Assembly: GCF_036884655.1 (NCBI RefSeq)
Contig: NC_088355.1
Location: 36,795,001-36,859,000, forward strand
Length of the DNA: 64,000 nt
Direction of reading: 5' to 3'
Source of the DNA: Musa acuminata AAA Group
Lineage: Eukaryota > Streptophyta > Magnoliopsida > Zingiberales > Musaceae
A program made the position numbers and the translations under genes. Shown in pieces: positions 10,538-24,300 of the stretch. The notes beneath the pieces were generated by a model. The model did no database searches and was not told the DNA's origin. It saw only the letters and a list, made by a program, of their open reading frames with translations. Position 1 is the stretch's first letter, and each line of letters begins with the position of its first letter.

Positions 10538-13500
10538 CTACTCCCTTTTATCTTCTTCGATGTCGCCATTGTGTGAGGTGGTAGTGTCATTGCTCACAGC
10601 TGCTCTAGCATCCATCAAACCAGCAGAACCGCGGGCATCCTTTGAAGAAACTGGTCCTGGCTTTATTAGAGAAAGTGAGTCCTCTCGATCAAAATCTTCA
10701 GATCCATCATCCGAGTAAGCATATCTGAAAGAAAAGATTAAATTAGTCCATCCAGCATTGCATGGATACAAACACCAGAATTTGACATGAAGATGCCTCC
10801 AAGTATATGAACTCCAATCTGGTGAGGACACAGCATGCAGATATGGGGAGACATCATGGAAGAAACATTAAAAAGAAAGCACACTTATTTTATGATTTTG
10901 TAAGAACACCAAAACCCCAGAGATAAAATTGATGAGAAGACTTGGAATTGAAAAAATCTGCTTCTTATGCTGTTATATATTGTTCAATATTGTACTAGTC
11001 TAACTAGAGTTCATAAGTGCAGTAATTTAAACATCGTGTTCCTTAGATATTGAGAAACATATTCTCTACAGTGAATCAAACTTGGTACTCCGTAGAGAAT
11101 TAGAAACAGGTTATGCCACCCTGATTTTCACTTAACTACTGATTGAATCGGTGAAACATCCTGAAGTACACATAAAAGGCCATAAAAAACAAGTTGTACA
11201 ATCTGCGGGATCTAGGGATTTCACCTCATTGAGTTTTGAGAGGGCGCCCAAAGAGCAGCAATTACGCAGAGAAGAGAGAACGACAGGACCTGCCAAAACG
11301 CAGGAATGATCCAGGCATTCTGCCAGTGCCCATTGTATACATCATTTGACTTGAAATAAAGCTGCAGGCATCACAAAATGACTCATCAAAGAGGCTGTAA
11401 AGGTAAGGATGAGTACTTGATAAGGTACTGAGAAAATCAATTATGAAATATTATGCTAACAAGAGTGGTCCCAGAATAATCACATAGGAAGTAATATATA
11501 CCAAAGAGCTAGAGTTAGTGTGATTCTAATTTTAGAGTGCTAACTTTAGGCACCATCAATAACAGGTTTAAATCTCAGGAGCATAAAACGTTATACTGCC
11601 ACTTACTATTGTATATGCACAGGACATGGTTTGTTCAACATGATGCAAAAGAGATTATTGTTACCTCATAGCAAATCCATCCAACAGATACAAGAACAGT
11701 GATGGCCAATGCATTTGTGAATTTCCTGTAAATGTCTAGCTTAGCTATCAATCGCCTTGCCTGTCAGGAATCATAATACACTTCTTAGGCTTCATTTTTA
11801 ATAAAAGTTTATTTTCATAAATAATGTTGACATCGATAACTTTAAAGAGAAACAAACATATCCCAGCAAATGCAAAGTAAGAAAGGAATAGTGTAAAAAA
11901 ATTTCCTAAAATCGACAGCCATTATCAGAAATCAGAAAATTGCAATTACCTGGAGCTTGTCCAGAGTTTTGGAAAGAGAAGTAAAGATCCATATAATGAA
12001 AAATGTATCCAAAAGCGCCACGGGAAGAACCAAAAAGAGTCTTGCTTTTCCGGCAAAATCACTTACAGCACCAGCATTCTCCACCAACTCAAGTATCTCA
12101 GAAGCAAGGAAAAATGTTGCTCCAAGCATAATCACCTTCGATGTGAGACCACCCAAGGTAGGCCTGACAACACCATACCCCATAGAAACAACTAGAATAA
12201 TAACCCACGACACTGTTCGTTTAACTGAACCAAACGTTACTGCCCAAAAGGTGATCCCCATTGGTCTAAGTCCAGTTTCATTGAATTCAGCATACTCGAA
12301 GTACCACAATGCCATTTCCAGCATGCCTAATGCGATGACAAGTGTTATGCAGTTCTGGAGTGGAAGAACCTCTCTCCAAAATCTCACATACTGTGAAAAC
12401 CAAAATATCCCAAGTATCACAAATGCAAGAGACATGAATCCATAAAAGTTCATGAGAGGAGCCATCCTTCCTGGCAGGTAGCCAGTGGGATTTTTCCACA
12501 CGGTCTTCCCATCTATGACCAGCCCATTAAGAGCTGGGTCACAATATATAAAATACAGGTTATACATCCCAGTTCTTGTGATGGGTATACTCTGGGATGG
12601 CAATGTTGCAACAAGATCCTTTCCATTAAAAGTGGCAGCAAGCACCTGAGGCCATTTAGGATTCTGAGCAGAGGGCCGATAGATGACTGTGCCTTGGGTG
12701 CAAGCACCCAATTTTGCCAGATCTGGTGTGCAGCAAACAGCTCGTTGACCACCATAGGCTGACCCACCAATTGTCTCCCGATCTTCTACTTCAAATATGA
12801 TAGCTTGCACCAAAACAGAATCACCAACTTTACTGTTCTCAATAGATTTCTCAGGCCGTGTGAAAGTGATCTTCTCAAAGCTGAAAAAACAAACGAGACA
12901 AATTCTGAGATTTCTTGACGCGGGTTTTACTTGATATGGAACCAAGTTGGTAGCATCATATTCAGTATTTTTAGTAAATTATGGTTTTTAAGAACCATAT
13001 TCTGCAAACTAATTATCTTTTCAGAGTAATAGCTTTCAGATGTAAAATTCTCAAGCTTTCTGTTAAGGCACTTCATTTCTGTGTATACATTTTCTTTCAT
13101 AACTAGATATATCAGGATTTCTAATAAAAAGAACTAAATGAGCAGGATATTGTACCAAAAATCAACAGGTTAAGCAGAGAGAATCTTCTGAATTTATCAC
13201 TCAATGACTACTGAAAATGCATCAGATTTTAATCAAGAGATGCAATTTTAGCACATTTTACAAATAATTTACTATTAATTTACAGTGCTGCATATAAAAT
13301 AAGTAGTGCATTCCAACAAAAGAAAGAGAAGTAAAAGTCGGGGATGAGCGAAAAACATAACCCTAGGTGAAATTCAACACAATGTTCATCATCACTTCTC
13401 CTTGGTACATGGAACCCTAAGCATCCATTTATCGACCACTAAGCAACTCCAGCATAATGTTATATTTTTCTCATTCATGTCCTGCAATTACTATTTGTTT

Positions 13501-14362
13501 GACTTATTAGTGCATTAGCAGACAACTGGAAATACCTTAAAAAGTTAACAAGCTCCCCATTAAGGATCGCAAACACATGTCAAATATTGAAATTTCTAAA
13601 ATCAGATGAAAATTCGGACTAAATTATGCTAAACCAAACCAGAGACTTCGTACCCACGCGTAGCACTTGAAAACTATTTTATATAACGATAGAGCTGGAA
13701 CAGATCTTTCCAGATAATGTAAATGACTGAAATTCTGAAATCTATGCAAAAAATCTACATCAATATGGAAACTTGATGGTGTATATCTATCTGATTGCAT
13801 CAGAACAATCATATGGTTTGATTAATATTTAAGTTCATGTTACATCAGTTGTACATACCAGCATCACGCTAGAATTGGTGTCAAGCCTCAAACAAATTCG
13901 ATGGATACCAATCAAGAAAGCATATTTACAGCACAAAAGTAAATCATTGATTGACCGAAGTAGCGCCAGATCTCCAACCTATCAACTCAATGCTCCTCCA
14001 AGAACCCAAATTACTGAGCTTGCAGGACACCGAAATCCCCACAAAAGCATAAAACCCGCAAGTCGGTATCAAGAGCGCCCCGGATCTAGCAAAAGAAATG
14101 AGGACACGAGGGATTACCGGATGAACGAGTCGCCGCGGCCGGCGGTGGTGTTGGCGTGGGGAAGCGAAGCGTAAAGGCCCTCGCTGCCGCCATGGAGGAC
14201 GAACGCGTTGCCCTTTGGCGTGAACTTCTCGCCAATGTAGCTGTGGACGGAGGCATCGACGGAGGAGAAAAGGAGGAGGAGGAGGAGGAAGAAGAAGAGA
14301 AAGCCACCATGGTTGCGGAGACGAAGAGGTGGATCGGCGGTGGCGGGATCGACGCGCGCCAT
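10538..14362 (-). CDS. Seven-transmembrane GPR107/108-like (GOST family) protein
   Basis: Lung seven-transmembrane receptor / GOST family. Plant members were listed as candidate GPCRs (CAND6/7), while animal GPR107/108 act in Golgi-endosome trafficking. Five exons (14362-14118, 12880-11950, 11760-11665, 11361-11225, 10724-10538) join in phase to 531 residues. A signal peptide (GGFLFFFLLLLLLFSSVDA) precedes a luminal domain of about 190 residues (SVHSYIGEKFTPKGNAFVLH; CCTPDLAKLGAC). Seven membrane segments follow from about residue 226: MNFYGFMSLAFVILGIFWF, ITLVIALGMLEMALWYF, TVSWVIILVVSMGYGVV, VIMLGATFFLASEILEL, LFLVLPVALLDTFFIIW, ALAITVLVSVGWICYE and IIPAFWQVLSFSLLCVIAAL. An acidic, Ser-rich cytosolic tail (YSDDGSEDFDREDS) ends at EEDKRE. 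The start MARVDP is preferred because upstream codons come from a GA repeat in the leader. Long introns, especially the first (1.2 kb), carry no coding signal. Confidence 0.93.
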
Positions 14363-14393
14363 TGGCCCACCGTACAGGAGATCGAGATCTAAG

Positions 14394-14396
<3 letters not shown>

Positions 14397-14425
<29 letters not shown>
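14397..14425. repeat. (CT/GA)n microsatellite in the GPR107-like leader
   Basis: About 14 CT units on the plus strand, i.e. (GA)n in the probable 5' leader of the minus-strand gene, 35 bases upstream of its ATG. GA-rich leaders are common in plants and can bind GAGA-type BPC factors. Confidence 0.75.
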
Positions 14426-14428
<3 letters not shown>

Positions 14429-14429
14429 G

Positions 14430-15327
14430 AAGAGGAGTGCGTGCGAGAAACGGAGTGGCTCTGGATCTGGGCGACGACTTCTCGCTGCTAATAGCAAGCT
14501 GATGTGGGAGGTTAGGACAGTAGATTAAGAAAGAAGGGCTATCCCTCTACGGACTAGGTTACTGCCCTACTCCTTACACCGACATGTAGTTGGATCCAAA
14601 GATGGGGTCATCTTGTGGGACCGCGTGTTCACCTAGACATCACGAAGGCTGAAGGCGGAGTGCGATCTCACCAAGTAGAGAAAGCAGCGCTTGTTTATTT
14701 TAGTCGGTGGTGAGGTTCAGAAAGGGGTTAAAATGGCGAGGATACAAACTTTCCTACTCGGTTTGCCTAGTCGCCGCCCCCGACCTGCCTCGTGATTGAG
14801 GGCGGCAGCGATGGCCCCGCAGGAGGAGACGGGTAAACGAGGTAATTTTGAGAAACCCCGGACTTTGAGTTTTTATTGGTCTATTATTTCTTTGAAAGTT
14901 ACCCAATGATAAGTTTTTATTGGCCTATTATTTCTTTGTGATGGTTAATCACAGATCCAATTAGAGGATGAATCTAATGATTAAGTCTTTATTTTGGAAC
15001 GGACCGCTATACGTCTATACTTGTTAGACATAGCAGCAGTCCATTAGAGGATGATGTTGCAGCAACCCTTTGGGTAGGTACTCTCTTGCTACACCAGAAG
15101 AAGCTCCATGAAGTCCCTTTTCCATTGATTGAAAATTCGAACCTCAAGTCGCCAACACCTCCCAATAAATAAAAAAAGCATAGCTTATGAAAAGATACCT
15201 CCCAATGATTGTAAGATGAAAGATAAAAAAAATATGATTCAGTTCATTTTTATGAAAGATAAACATGTATTGACACTCTTCAGGGAAAATCTTGCTCACA
15301 CTTCATCGACTTATAAATCACAACTTC
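14430..15327. other. Intergenic, upstream of the GPR107-like gene and 3' of the AAA gene
   Basis: No coding sequence recognised. At about 14869-14940 a ~25-base segment (TTTTTATTGG, TCTATTATTTCTTTG) occurs twice in tandem about 48 bases apart. The remainder probably holds the GPR107-like promoter and the AAA-gene 3' region. Confidence 0.5.
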
Positions 15328-18300
15328 TCATGCTAGTGCGAAGGGCTTCCATCCAAAGCTAGAGCTATTACTCCCTCCTCCCATTGTGGTCGCTAACACA
15401 GCTTCACGCCGCTGCTCGGCAGACCGAATATACTCGTCGATAGGAGGAAGTTTCCCGCTCCCTTCAGCATCTTTTGGTGCTTGGCCTCTTATCCGCTGCC
15501 ACAAACATTAATTTACACCAAGTCTTGAACGACAGCAAAGACAAGTATCCTGATTAGAGATGTACCTTTGATGCCCAATGCCGTTCTGCTTGTTGACAGA
15601 CATCCCTGATATCTCTTCCAGACATCCTACCCATTAAAAGGGAAACATAAAGCTTAGCTGAATAAGATTAACATTATATTGGAGGTTATAAGCAAAAGCA
15701 ACACCCAGAAGAGGACAAATGTTGATCTTAAGAACAATTGAAGAGTGCATTTCATAAGCTCTCCCCTCTTCATAACAACAGAAGACGGGGAGACCTGTTA
15801 ACTTCGAAACAATTCATCAACTCTGATAGGCTTGACCAAACCAATTCTCTCAATCTAGCTAGATCTAAGCTCGATTCAAGTGGAATGGGCCAGTGACCAG
15901 ATGAGTTGGACCAAGTGAGCACCTGAGCTGCCCAAATCCTGACTTTGGGCACCTGCCCAGACGACACCTGGTCTAGGTTCGTTGAGAGGTGCTCAGTGCT
16001 TGCCTTGCCTCACTCGAATGCCTAGGAAAGCCCTACACCTCTTGACAATACTGCATAAATCCAGTGATCCTACTACAAGAGTGTGTAGGTATGGGACTAG
16101 ATGTATCACAAAGAGATGTCCACCTGTATTGACCTAGTTCACCAGATTCATACCACAGTTCCTCTTTAGTCCAAGGTGTCGTACTCTTTGTAAGATGTTT
16201 GCATACAGTTATCCATCAGAAAATTATCCCCTAATTTTGAAAACCTAATTGATTTTACGCTATCTGAAGTTCTGAACATCTTGGGATTTCAGAAGCTACC
16301 TAACGTCTTCCAAACTTATGAAACAGAAATTAGGTCACAAATTCATCTATGATATCTCGACATCATTATCCAACATTCTAATATTTCAACCTTCCAACTC
16401 CCTTGGAAGATGTCCATACACAAATTTTACTACCAACAGGTACTCGACCAAAATCTTCTTGGGTTTACTATGAAAAATTGCCTCATTAAACAGCTTACAG
16501 TGCCTAAGAAGACCGATTAAAGCAGAGGTCAAAATTCATTTTGACAATCCTAATAGATGATCATAGTAAGATATTGAGTTTAAAAAATTAAAAAAAAAAG
16601 TTAATTTTTCACATTACCCTTCGGTAGCCGAGGCTAACAAAACTAGCTCAGCCTTCAGTAGATGCTTTGCATACTGAGCACCTATCTCTTCACGAGTTTT
16701 TTGATCGGGTAGGGAAAACGAAATCAATGAATCAAAGCGGCTGAAAGAAAAGATGGCAAATTAAGAATCAGAACTCATCATACTGTTAATTACTATTTTA
16801 ATCAAACTTCTACCAAGAAAAAAATTCAGAAAGATTAAAAATATAACTGAACTAAAAATACAAAAATTTCCAAATTCTATTACCTAATGAGAGCAGGATC
16901 AAGGTCTTGTTTTCTATTTGTTGCAGCTATAACTACTACTTGCTTTTCCTGCTCAAAACCATCAATCTGAAAAAAACAAATAATAATAATAATATGCATC
17001 AACTGCTTTAATAACATCAATATACATCTGTAGAATAGTAGTACGATAACTAAATAATTTTTAAATAAAGTTTAAAAACAATTGGCCACTGGGACCAAAA
17101 GACATTTAAACAGTATGATAATCTTTAGCCAGAATTATCATGACCATTGTTGCTTGATTGGAACAAGAAACTGACAAGATTTCTTACATGAGTATTGTAA
17201 TGACACTACTGACAAAGATTTCTTTCATAACTTTTACACCATTACATTGATACTTCATTTTCTATATTTTTTCCCATCAGTCACCAAGTAATTATGCCTT
17301 AAAGAGAATTCAACAGTGGTAGAAATTGTCCAAACATACAATACCACATCCAACTAATAGTATCAAATGGCATTAACACAATTAACAGATGTAGACACAC
17401 CAGCGAAAATTTTCAACCAGGGACCTACGCTCAAGAACAACAAGAAATCAAGGTATCTGTATTTTCAATCAACCATAAGTAATCCAAGACCTCACAGAAC
17501 TGATTGTTAGATAATTACTTCTACCGAGGAGAAGCAGTCCAGTATCTAAGATCACATCCATATCCCCTACAATCAAAGAGTTTGTTTCCATGAAAGTTGT
17601 GGAAAAAAGGTACAAAAACCAAGCCAGGATAAGCAGAAATCAGAATTTGAACACTCCACCACCATTAAACAAGTGTATGCACATGACCATCTATGTAAAT
17701 ATACATATTTGAGTTTCTAATTCAGCAAGGAGACAAAAGAAGACGGGCAAGTACACATACATATTAAGCAAGTAGTCTCTAGATCACTATACAGACATAT
17801 TTATTGAATTCATGCTAATCTGTTTAGTAAACTTGTTTTAACCCAAAAAAGAGAGACTAAAGATAAAAAGTAAGAAATTATAGTAAAAGAGATAACAACA
17901 AGTGAAGATCTTCCATAAATCAATAATGAAAAGAACAGTAGAATCTCCATAAGAGTCAAAAGTAATATTTAGGTATCTTTACAAAGAAACTTGAATTCAA
18001 GCAACTTCATAAAAAGACATGTCACTCACAAAATCTTTCGCCAGCATAAGATGGAAGGGAAACCAAAATTACTAATCAACACAGCTAGATGCTTAGGTAT
18101 ACTCTTCAAGAAAAACCATATGGCCAAACAAAGCTGTCACAAGAAAAGTTAGTACATGAACTAATAGCAACAAAGGTACACCAATCATCTGCAAATTCCT
18201 AGAGGGTCCCACTGACTAAAGTCATGGGCCCTATCATAGTATTACTTCTCCATTGTATCTCACAGACAAGAAACAGTAGGTGAAGAAGAGGGCAGATGCT

Positions 18301-21300
18301 GGTGCTGCAAAGGCTTCATTTCAATCTTACATTGCTTCGGAACAAGCCTTACAAATTGTTGCTTAATAGACTGCTTTATATTTTATATTTTAATGAAAAG
18401 AATTAAGTGCCTCTGATCTAGCATACAGTGTCAACTGGTATGGTAGGAAGGCAACCAATTAACATGCTAGAGTTGAGATCAACACAAAAAAATAAATATA
18501 ATAATCCTGTGACAATCGATCTATCAACATTGGGACGCAAACCAAAGCTGTTGATGATGCATGATTTTCATGATTAAAAATATGGTGTGCATGGTATCTC
18601 ATCTACCACTGTAGGATTTTGCCACACAGCAAGTACAATGTAACATTGAGAGACAGAAAAAGAACTTGCACTACATAACTATGAAGATGAAATTTCTCAC
18701 TAAAGTCCCCTTGTATAACTACGTCATATGAACTATGAATCATCATAACTAGATCAACACAATCTAATCCAAGGTCCAGCAGTTTTCCAACTTAATCAGC
18801 TAGACATCATTACTGATCACCAGCATGGCATGCACTTGTTTAACTGATGTCACTTATTGGTGATGACATAATAATGGTTCATTTGGAAAAAATATTTTTT
18901 TTCTGACCAAGCATCAAATTTAGCTGATGAAGCTTGTTAACCATTACAGAAAACAAAAGAAATTAATTATTTTTCAGGACATATACGAGCATCAAATTTT
19001 TAAGGACACCTAATACTTCATTTTTCATATTTTTATATACTTCAACCATGTGTCTATTTACACAAATTATTCTACTAGAATAGCATTTTTGATTTATTCA
19101 TCCTAGTCAGAACTACAATTAAACATGGATAATGATTATCAAGGCTGGTTAATAGAAAGCAATCAACACAAAGACACCGAAAAGGGGCTAAAAAAGAAGC
19201 TCCTGCCTGGCTCTTCTGAATGACAAAGCAAATGGTAAATCAATACACAAAAACCAACCTGACGCAATATCACTGACAAAATCCTACGGGTAGCTTCGTG
19301 CATCTCACTATCTCGAGCAACAGCAAAAGAATCAACCTACATGAACAGGGGTATACTGTTAAATTAAGATGTACAACAGCATACACTGCAACCCTGCATG
19401 TCTAATCACCTGCATGCTATTTCATAACTGAATGGCCTTTTTCCTCAATGTAATTTCATAATAAGTTGTGCACCCAGCATGTCTAATCCCAGTGGAATTA
19501 TTAATTGCAATGGTATATTCATTTGTATCCTATATCCATTGAATTTTAATTTTAGCCACAGAAAATTAAAGATATACAAACATCCCACTAGAATTTGATA
19601 AATGTCATAGACACTCTTTCAAGAAGTACTTAAAAATTCTTTTGTGCATTAACGAAAAAAATCTATGTAAGAAATCTTAACATACATATATAGCCAAAAA
19701 TAAATCATATTTTTATTCTTTTTAATTTTTGAATGGGTATCATATGCAATGCTTACTTCTAATGGGGTAAATCTGAAAATATAACTACTTGTAGGTGTAA
19801 CTACGAGATTGTCTTTTTGCTATCTGAAGTTAGACACTATGACTATACAATTTACTACGAAGAAGTATTTTCTACTTTCTGAAAAGTATCCAGTAACATC
19901 ATAGTCATTTGAAGGACGAAGACAAAATGCTGGCATTTTAAGTAACTTATAAAACTAGGATTCAATGTGAAAGAAATGAAGATATGTACCTCATCAAGAA
20001 AGATTATTGCTCCACTTGGAAGTTCATTAGCAAGAGAAAACACATTCCCTAATAAACGCTCACTTTCACCATAGTATTTTGACATTATAACTTCTAGCGG
20101 CACATATAGCAAGGGAATGCCCTGCAAAAGCAACAAAAAACGATCAGAAATCAAAAGAGTAGGAATCACAAATAGATGGCTTGAATAATGCAGATTTATA
20201 GCTCTTCAACATATATTTAACAATTTTCTCTAAATTACAGAAATGTTCTGCTAAAGTAGATATTACACAGAAACCAATTTGGTTATACTCAGCAATTTCT
20301 CTCGGTTACATAACTATGAAGTAGACTGTGTTTTGCTTGTTTGCAACCGAGATGAAAATAACACCCCAATCTGGATTACATATTGTTAGTCTTCATTCAG
20401 ATCCTTTTCAAGTACATAATCCCAGAAATCTGTTCTTTTGCTGCAAGGCAACATCCATCCATAGAGTAACCAGAATATTTTAGATGATTGAAGGTCTATA
20501 ACTAATCATAAAAATCCTAAAATATCTCCAAATTAACATTTCCAATGTTGGCTACACCAAAAAGGGCCAACAGAGATCATTGTACTAATATGGATTTTTT
20601 TATGATTCAAACTTCAAGATTATGGTACGTAAACTTACCTACATGAAGAATAATCATTTTCCCTCCATATATATTACTTCTGAGCTTACATACATATTAT
20701 ACTTGACTAAAACCAATGAGAGAGATCTTTCTACTATTAACTAAGCTACTAAATTATTATACTTTCTGTGCACCCTCTTGCCTCAAATCACTAACTAAAA
20801 TCAGGGTACATTTCTTGGAGAATCATAGGGTTATAGCCGACCATATAATTCTGAGAACGAACATCTCAATGACTAGAAACTTCTAATGGAGGCGGTTCAA
20901 AGTACAAATTAGACATCCTAGACTCATAAAGAATCTTTATCCCATATCTGGATTTTCTTTTTCTCAAATAAGACTTCAAAATTTTCAGAATACAAGACAC
21001 TAGTCTACAACCATATTCAGCTTTTGTATACTAGCTCGACTAAAAATCAACATAAAGAGGGCTTCCAAACTCATCTCTCAAAACAATAAAAATACAAATA
21101 TATTTCTAACTCGAATAGGACCAGTACTCTCCTTAGGCAGGAGTGAGTAGGGAGCTAATACATCTTGACTAAGATCAATTATCTCCAGGCTTAGTTTAGA
21201 TGTTGGGGCCATCCTGTGAACCCAATTAAGACCAAGGCCCTAAACTTTTGAAGCATTCTATTCTAGGATAATGAAGAAGTCTCTTGGTTGCTAATTAAAT

Positions 21301-24300
21301 TAGAAAGTCAAAACACAACACTAGGTAAGGACTTAAACATCTTATGTTATAAACTTTGGGGGTCAGTTAAAACTCATTCAAAATCCTTTTAATGCCGACA
21401 GAATCCAATTTAGGGTTTTTACATTAAAAAAATGTTTATGCAGAAACCAATATGTTAAGAAGTCAAAAAGATCACCATTAACAAGAAATACAAAATGAAT
21501 ATTGAATGGGCAATACTCTGGAAAAAGAGCAGATGGCTAAAACAGAAATAGATGGCATACTGCTTGTTGAGCGATTACTCGAGCAGAAGAAGTTTTCCCA
21601 GTTCCTGGTATTCAAAATAATATACCAAACATATTGTTAGAATAGTGATAAATGGACAACTCACCAAGTGTTAGAAACAATAATCAGAGGTATATTTGAA
21701 ATATCCTTTTTCGAGTGCGAAAGAATGTGTTCATGATGGATCTTCACCAGTTACAATAGTCATCAGATAAAATAAAAGGATGAAAAGACCAAAGTGTAAG
21801 TGGTTTTCCAATAAATAGTTAAATACCATAAAGAAATGAATAAATGTAACATAAAGCTATGGGCAATAAGAAGAATATAAAATTTAAATCATAAGATTAC
21901 TTCTCCATGAAATAAACAAATCTATCTCAAACATATAAATTGTCATCAACCCTTATACATAGTCTTCTCTTAGCATGAGTGTAGTGGCTATTTGAGCTTC
22001 ACACATCCTCCGCATTACACACAAGAAAGAAGCGAATGAAGCAAGAAGACAGTAAAGACGCAGAGGGGTACCTAAAAGGAGGCAAGCATCACACAGCAAG
22101 TGATAGGCAGCAAACAACAATGGTCAGACAAACGCAAACAGGGATAGTTAGGCGAGACCTAAAACATTTGGGGGTTTGTAAAGTTCATACTAAAATATTT
22201 CTTTAATCAAATCAGATTGAACCACTCAAAACGCATCAGGTCTGTGTAACGATACAAATCTGGCCCCATAAACACCGATCAGCATAGACCAATCAATACG
22301 AAATTGTGTTCCCTACTCATGACACATCTATGTTGGTTGATATAATCAATATGCACACGAAATCATGTACAGAATAAGTAACACAAACTTTTCATTACAC
22401 ATTAAAACCAATTCCTGATAGGCTGATACTTCCATGTTCTTGATACAATCAATATGCAATACATATAATTAAGCATACTCAAATTCCACAACAGCAAAGA
22501 CTTTGATCCTTTACATGATTAACACTTATGCAGAACTTGCTCCCAACTCAAAAAAGATCAATGCTTTAAAAAAAATTGCAGGATCATTATGATGGAAATT
22601 GAGAGTCAAATACAATATACTTACATGTATCCATAAATATGAAGCCAATCAATTCAAAAAGAATTCAACCAGATATCGACTCATGGTCACCATTAACATG
22701 AATTATGTAAGTGGATTGTGTAACACACATATACGATGGATCTAGCAACTAACCTGGTGGGCCTTCAAAAAGCACAGCTCTTGGGCGATTTGTTTCAAAT
22801 TTACAACGGGTTCCACGAGCAATTTCATCATATATTTCAGGGCTTTGCAATGCCAACAGTATAGTATCCTCTATTTCCCTACAAAGTCCAATCATATTCA
22901 TATTGAGATACATCTAACATGTATGTTAAGAACATTGCCAAGATAATGAGAAACCCATATCACAATTATTCACATGCTTACTATAAATTACTTTTGCCTC
23001 TAAATTGCAGGTGATAGAAAACTGCTCTAAAATGATACTTAATAGCAACTAGTAACAGTTTTATGGATTTATATAATAAATCACTAAACTGCCAAACAAG
23101 GTAAGATAAACAAGGCTTTTAATTTCAAATGTTTCACTAAAAGTTCTTATTGTACTGCCCAGATTAGGAAATGTGATAATAGTAGAGACATCAAAACTAG
23201 GGACGAGGAACAAAGGGGGCAAAGTGCAACCTGAAGGTAGGGGAAGGATGCCTGAGAGTCACCAACGAAGCAACCGATCACTAAAGATTGCCATGAGAGA
23301 TGGACAGAAGAGCCTAGACCAGGCCCACATCACAGAGAAAATGTTATTCTATTTTCCTTTTTTTGGTAAAGTTGTCATGTGTATGTTATTGACTGATATT
23401 TGTCAATATGAGAGTTCTGTTTGTCAGATATTATTGGCTGTGGATCTATGATATTATTGACAGATATTTGCCAGACAGAAACAACTCAATTTTTAAAACT
23501 TTCATGGATGAGAAGGCGCCACATAAATCACCTGAGTTAACAGCCTTACATCTTTCAAATTTTTAAAGGCCTCTGACTGTGAACCAACAAATCTTAAAGA
23601 ACACAAAAGCCACCAAAATACTAGCTCGTCTTTGTATGTTGGGTCAAGAAGGCCTGGCCTAAAGCCAGTTACCAGATTATTCAACAAGAAGGACACTGGG
23701 TCAAGATGAACAAAGATCTATGTCCAACAAAAACATCATCTATAAGACAATTGTAAATTAGAGTATACAAACAATAATTTTCAAATTTGAATCAGATAAA
23801 CACGAGGCAATACCAAGAGGAATATTTACATTCATGATAACTTCACAATGCAAATGCACAGCTTTAAAACATCCTGAGAACAAAAGAGATGGAATCTCCT
23901 AAGGGTAGTTGATAAAAATATCCAAAATAGGTTTAAAACAACTAAGTGAACTCAAGATGAACGGTATGTATGTTGGAACTAACAATCAAAACTACTTGCT
24001 ACGGACCAAAATAAAACAGCATATATTATGTTTAGACTATAGCCAGGTAAAAATTCAGAAAAATGGAGTAGGAACTCATTATTTCTAATCAGGCCAGGAT
24101 CACCAATAAGATCACGTAACTTCAACCATCTGAATTATTTTAAATCACATAATTTGTTATAGCACATAGTTGATTATTTTAAATCCCTGCCCTGGGACAG
24201 CTAGGGAAAGTACCATAGCAAGAGAAGTTGGATTATGTATCTTGCAAGATAAGTAACATTGGCAAATGAATTCCTAGTTAAAGATTAAACTGCCATTTGA

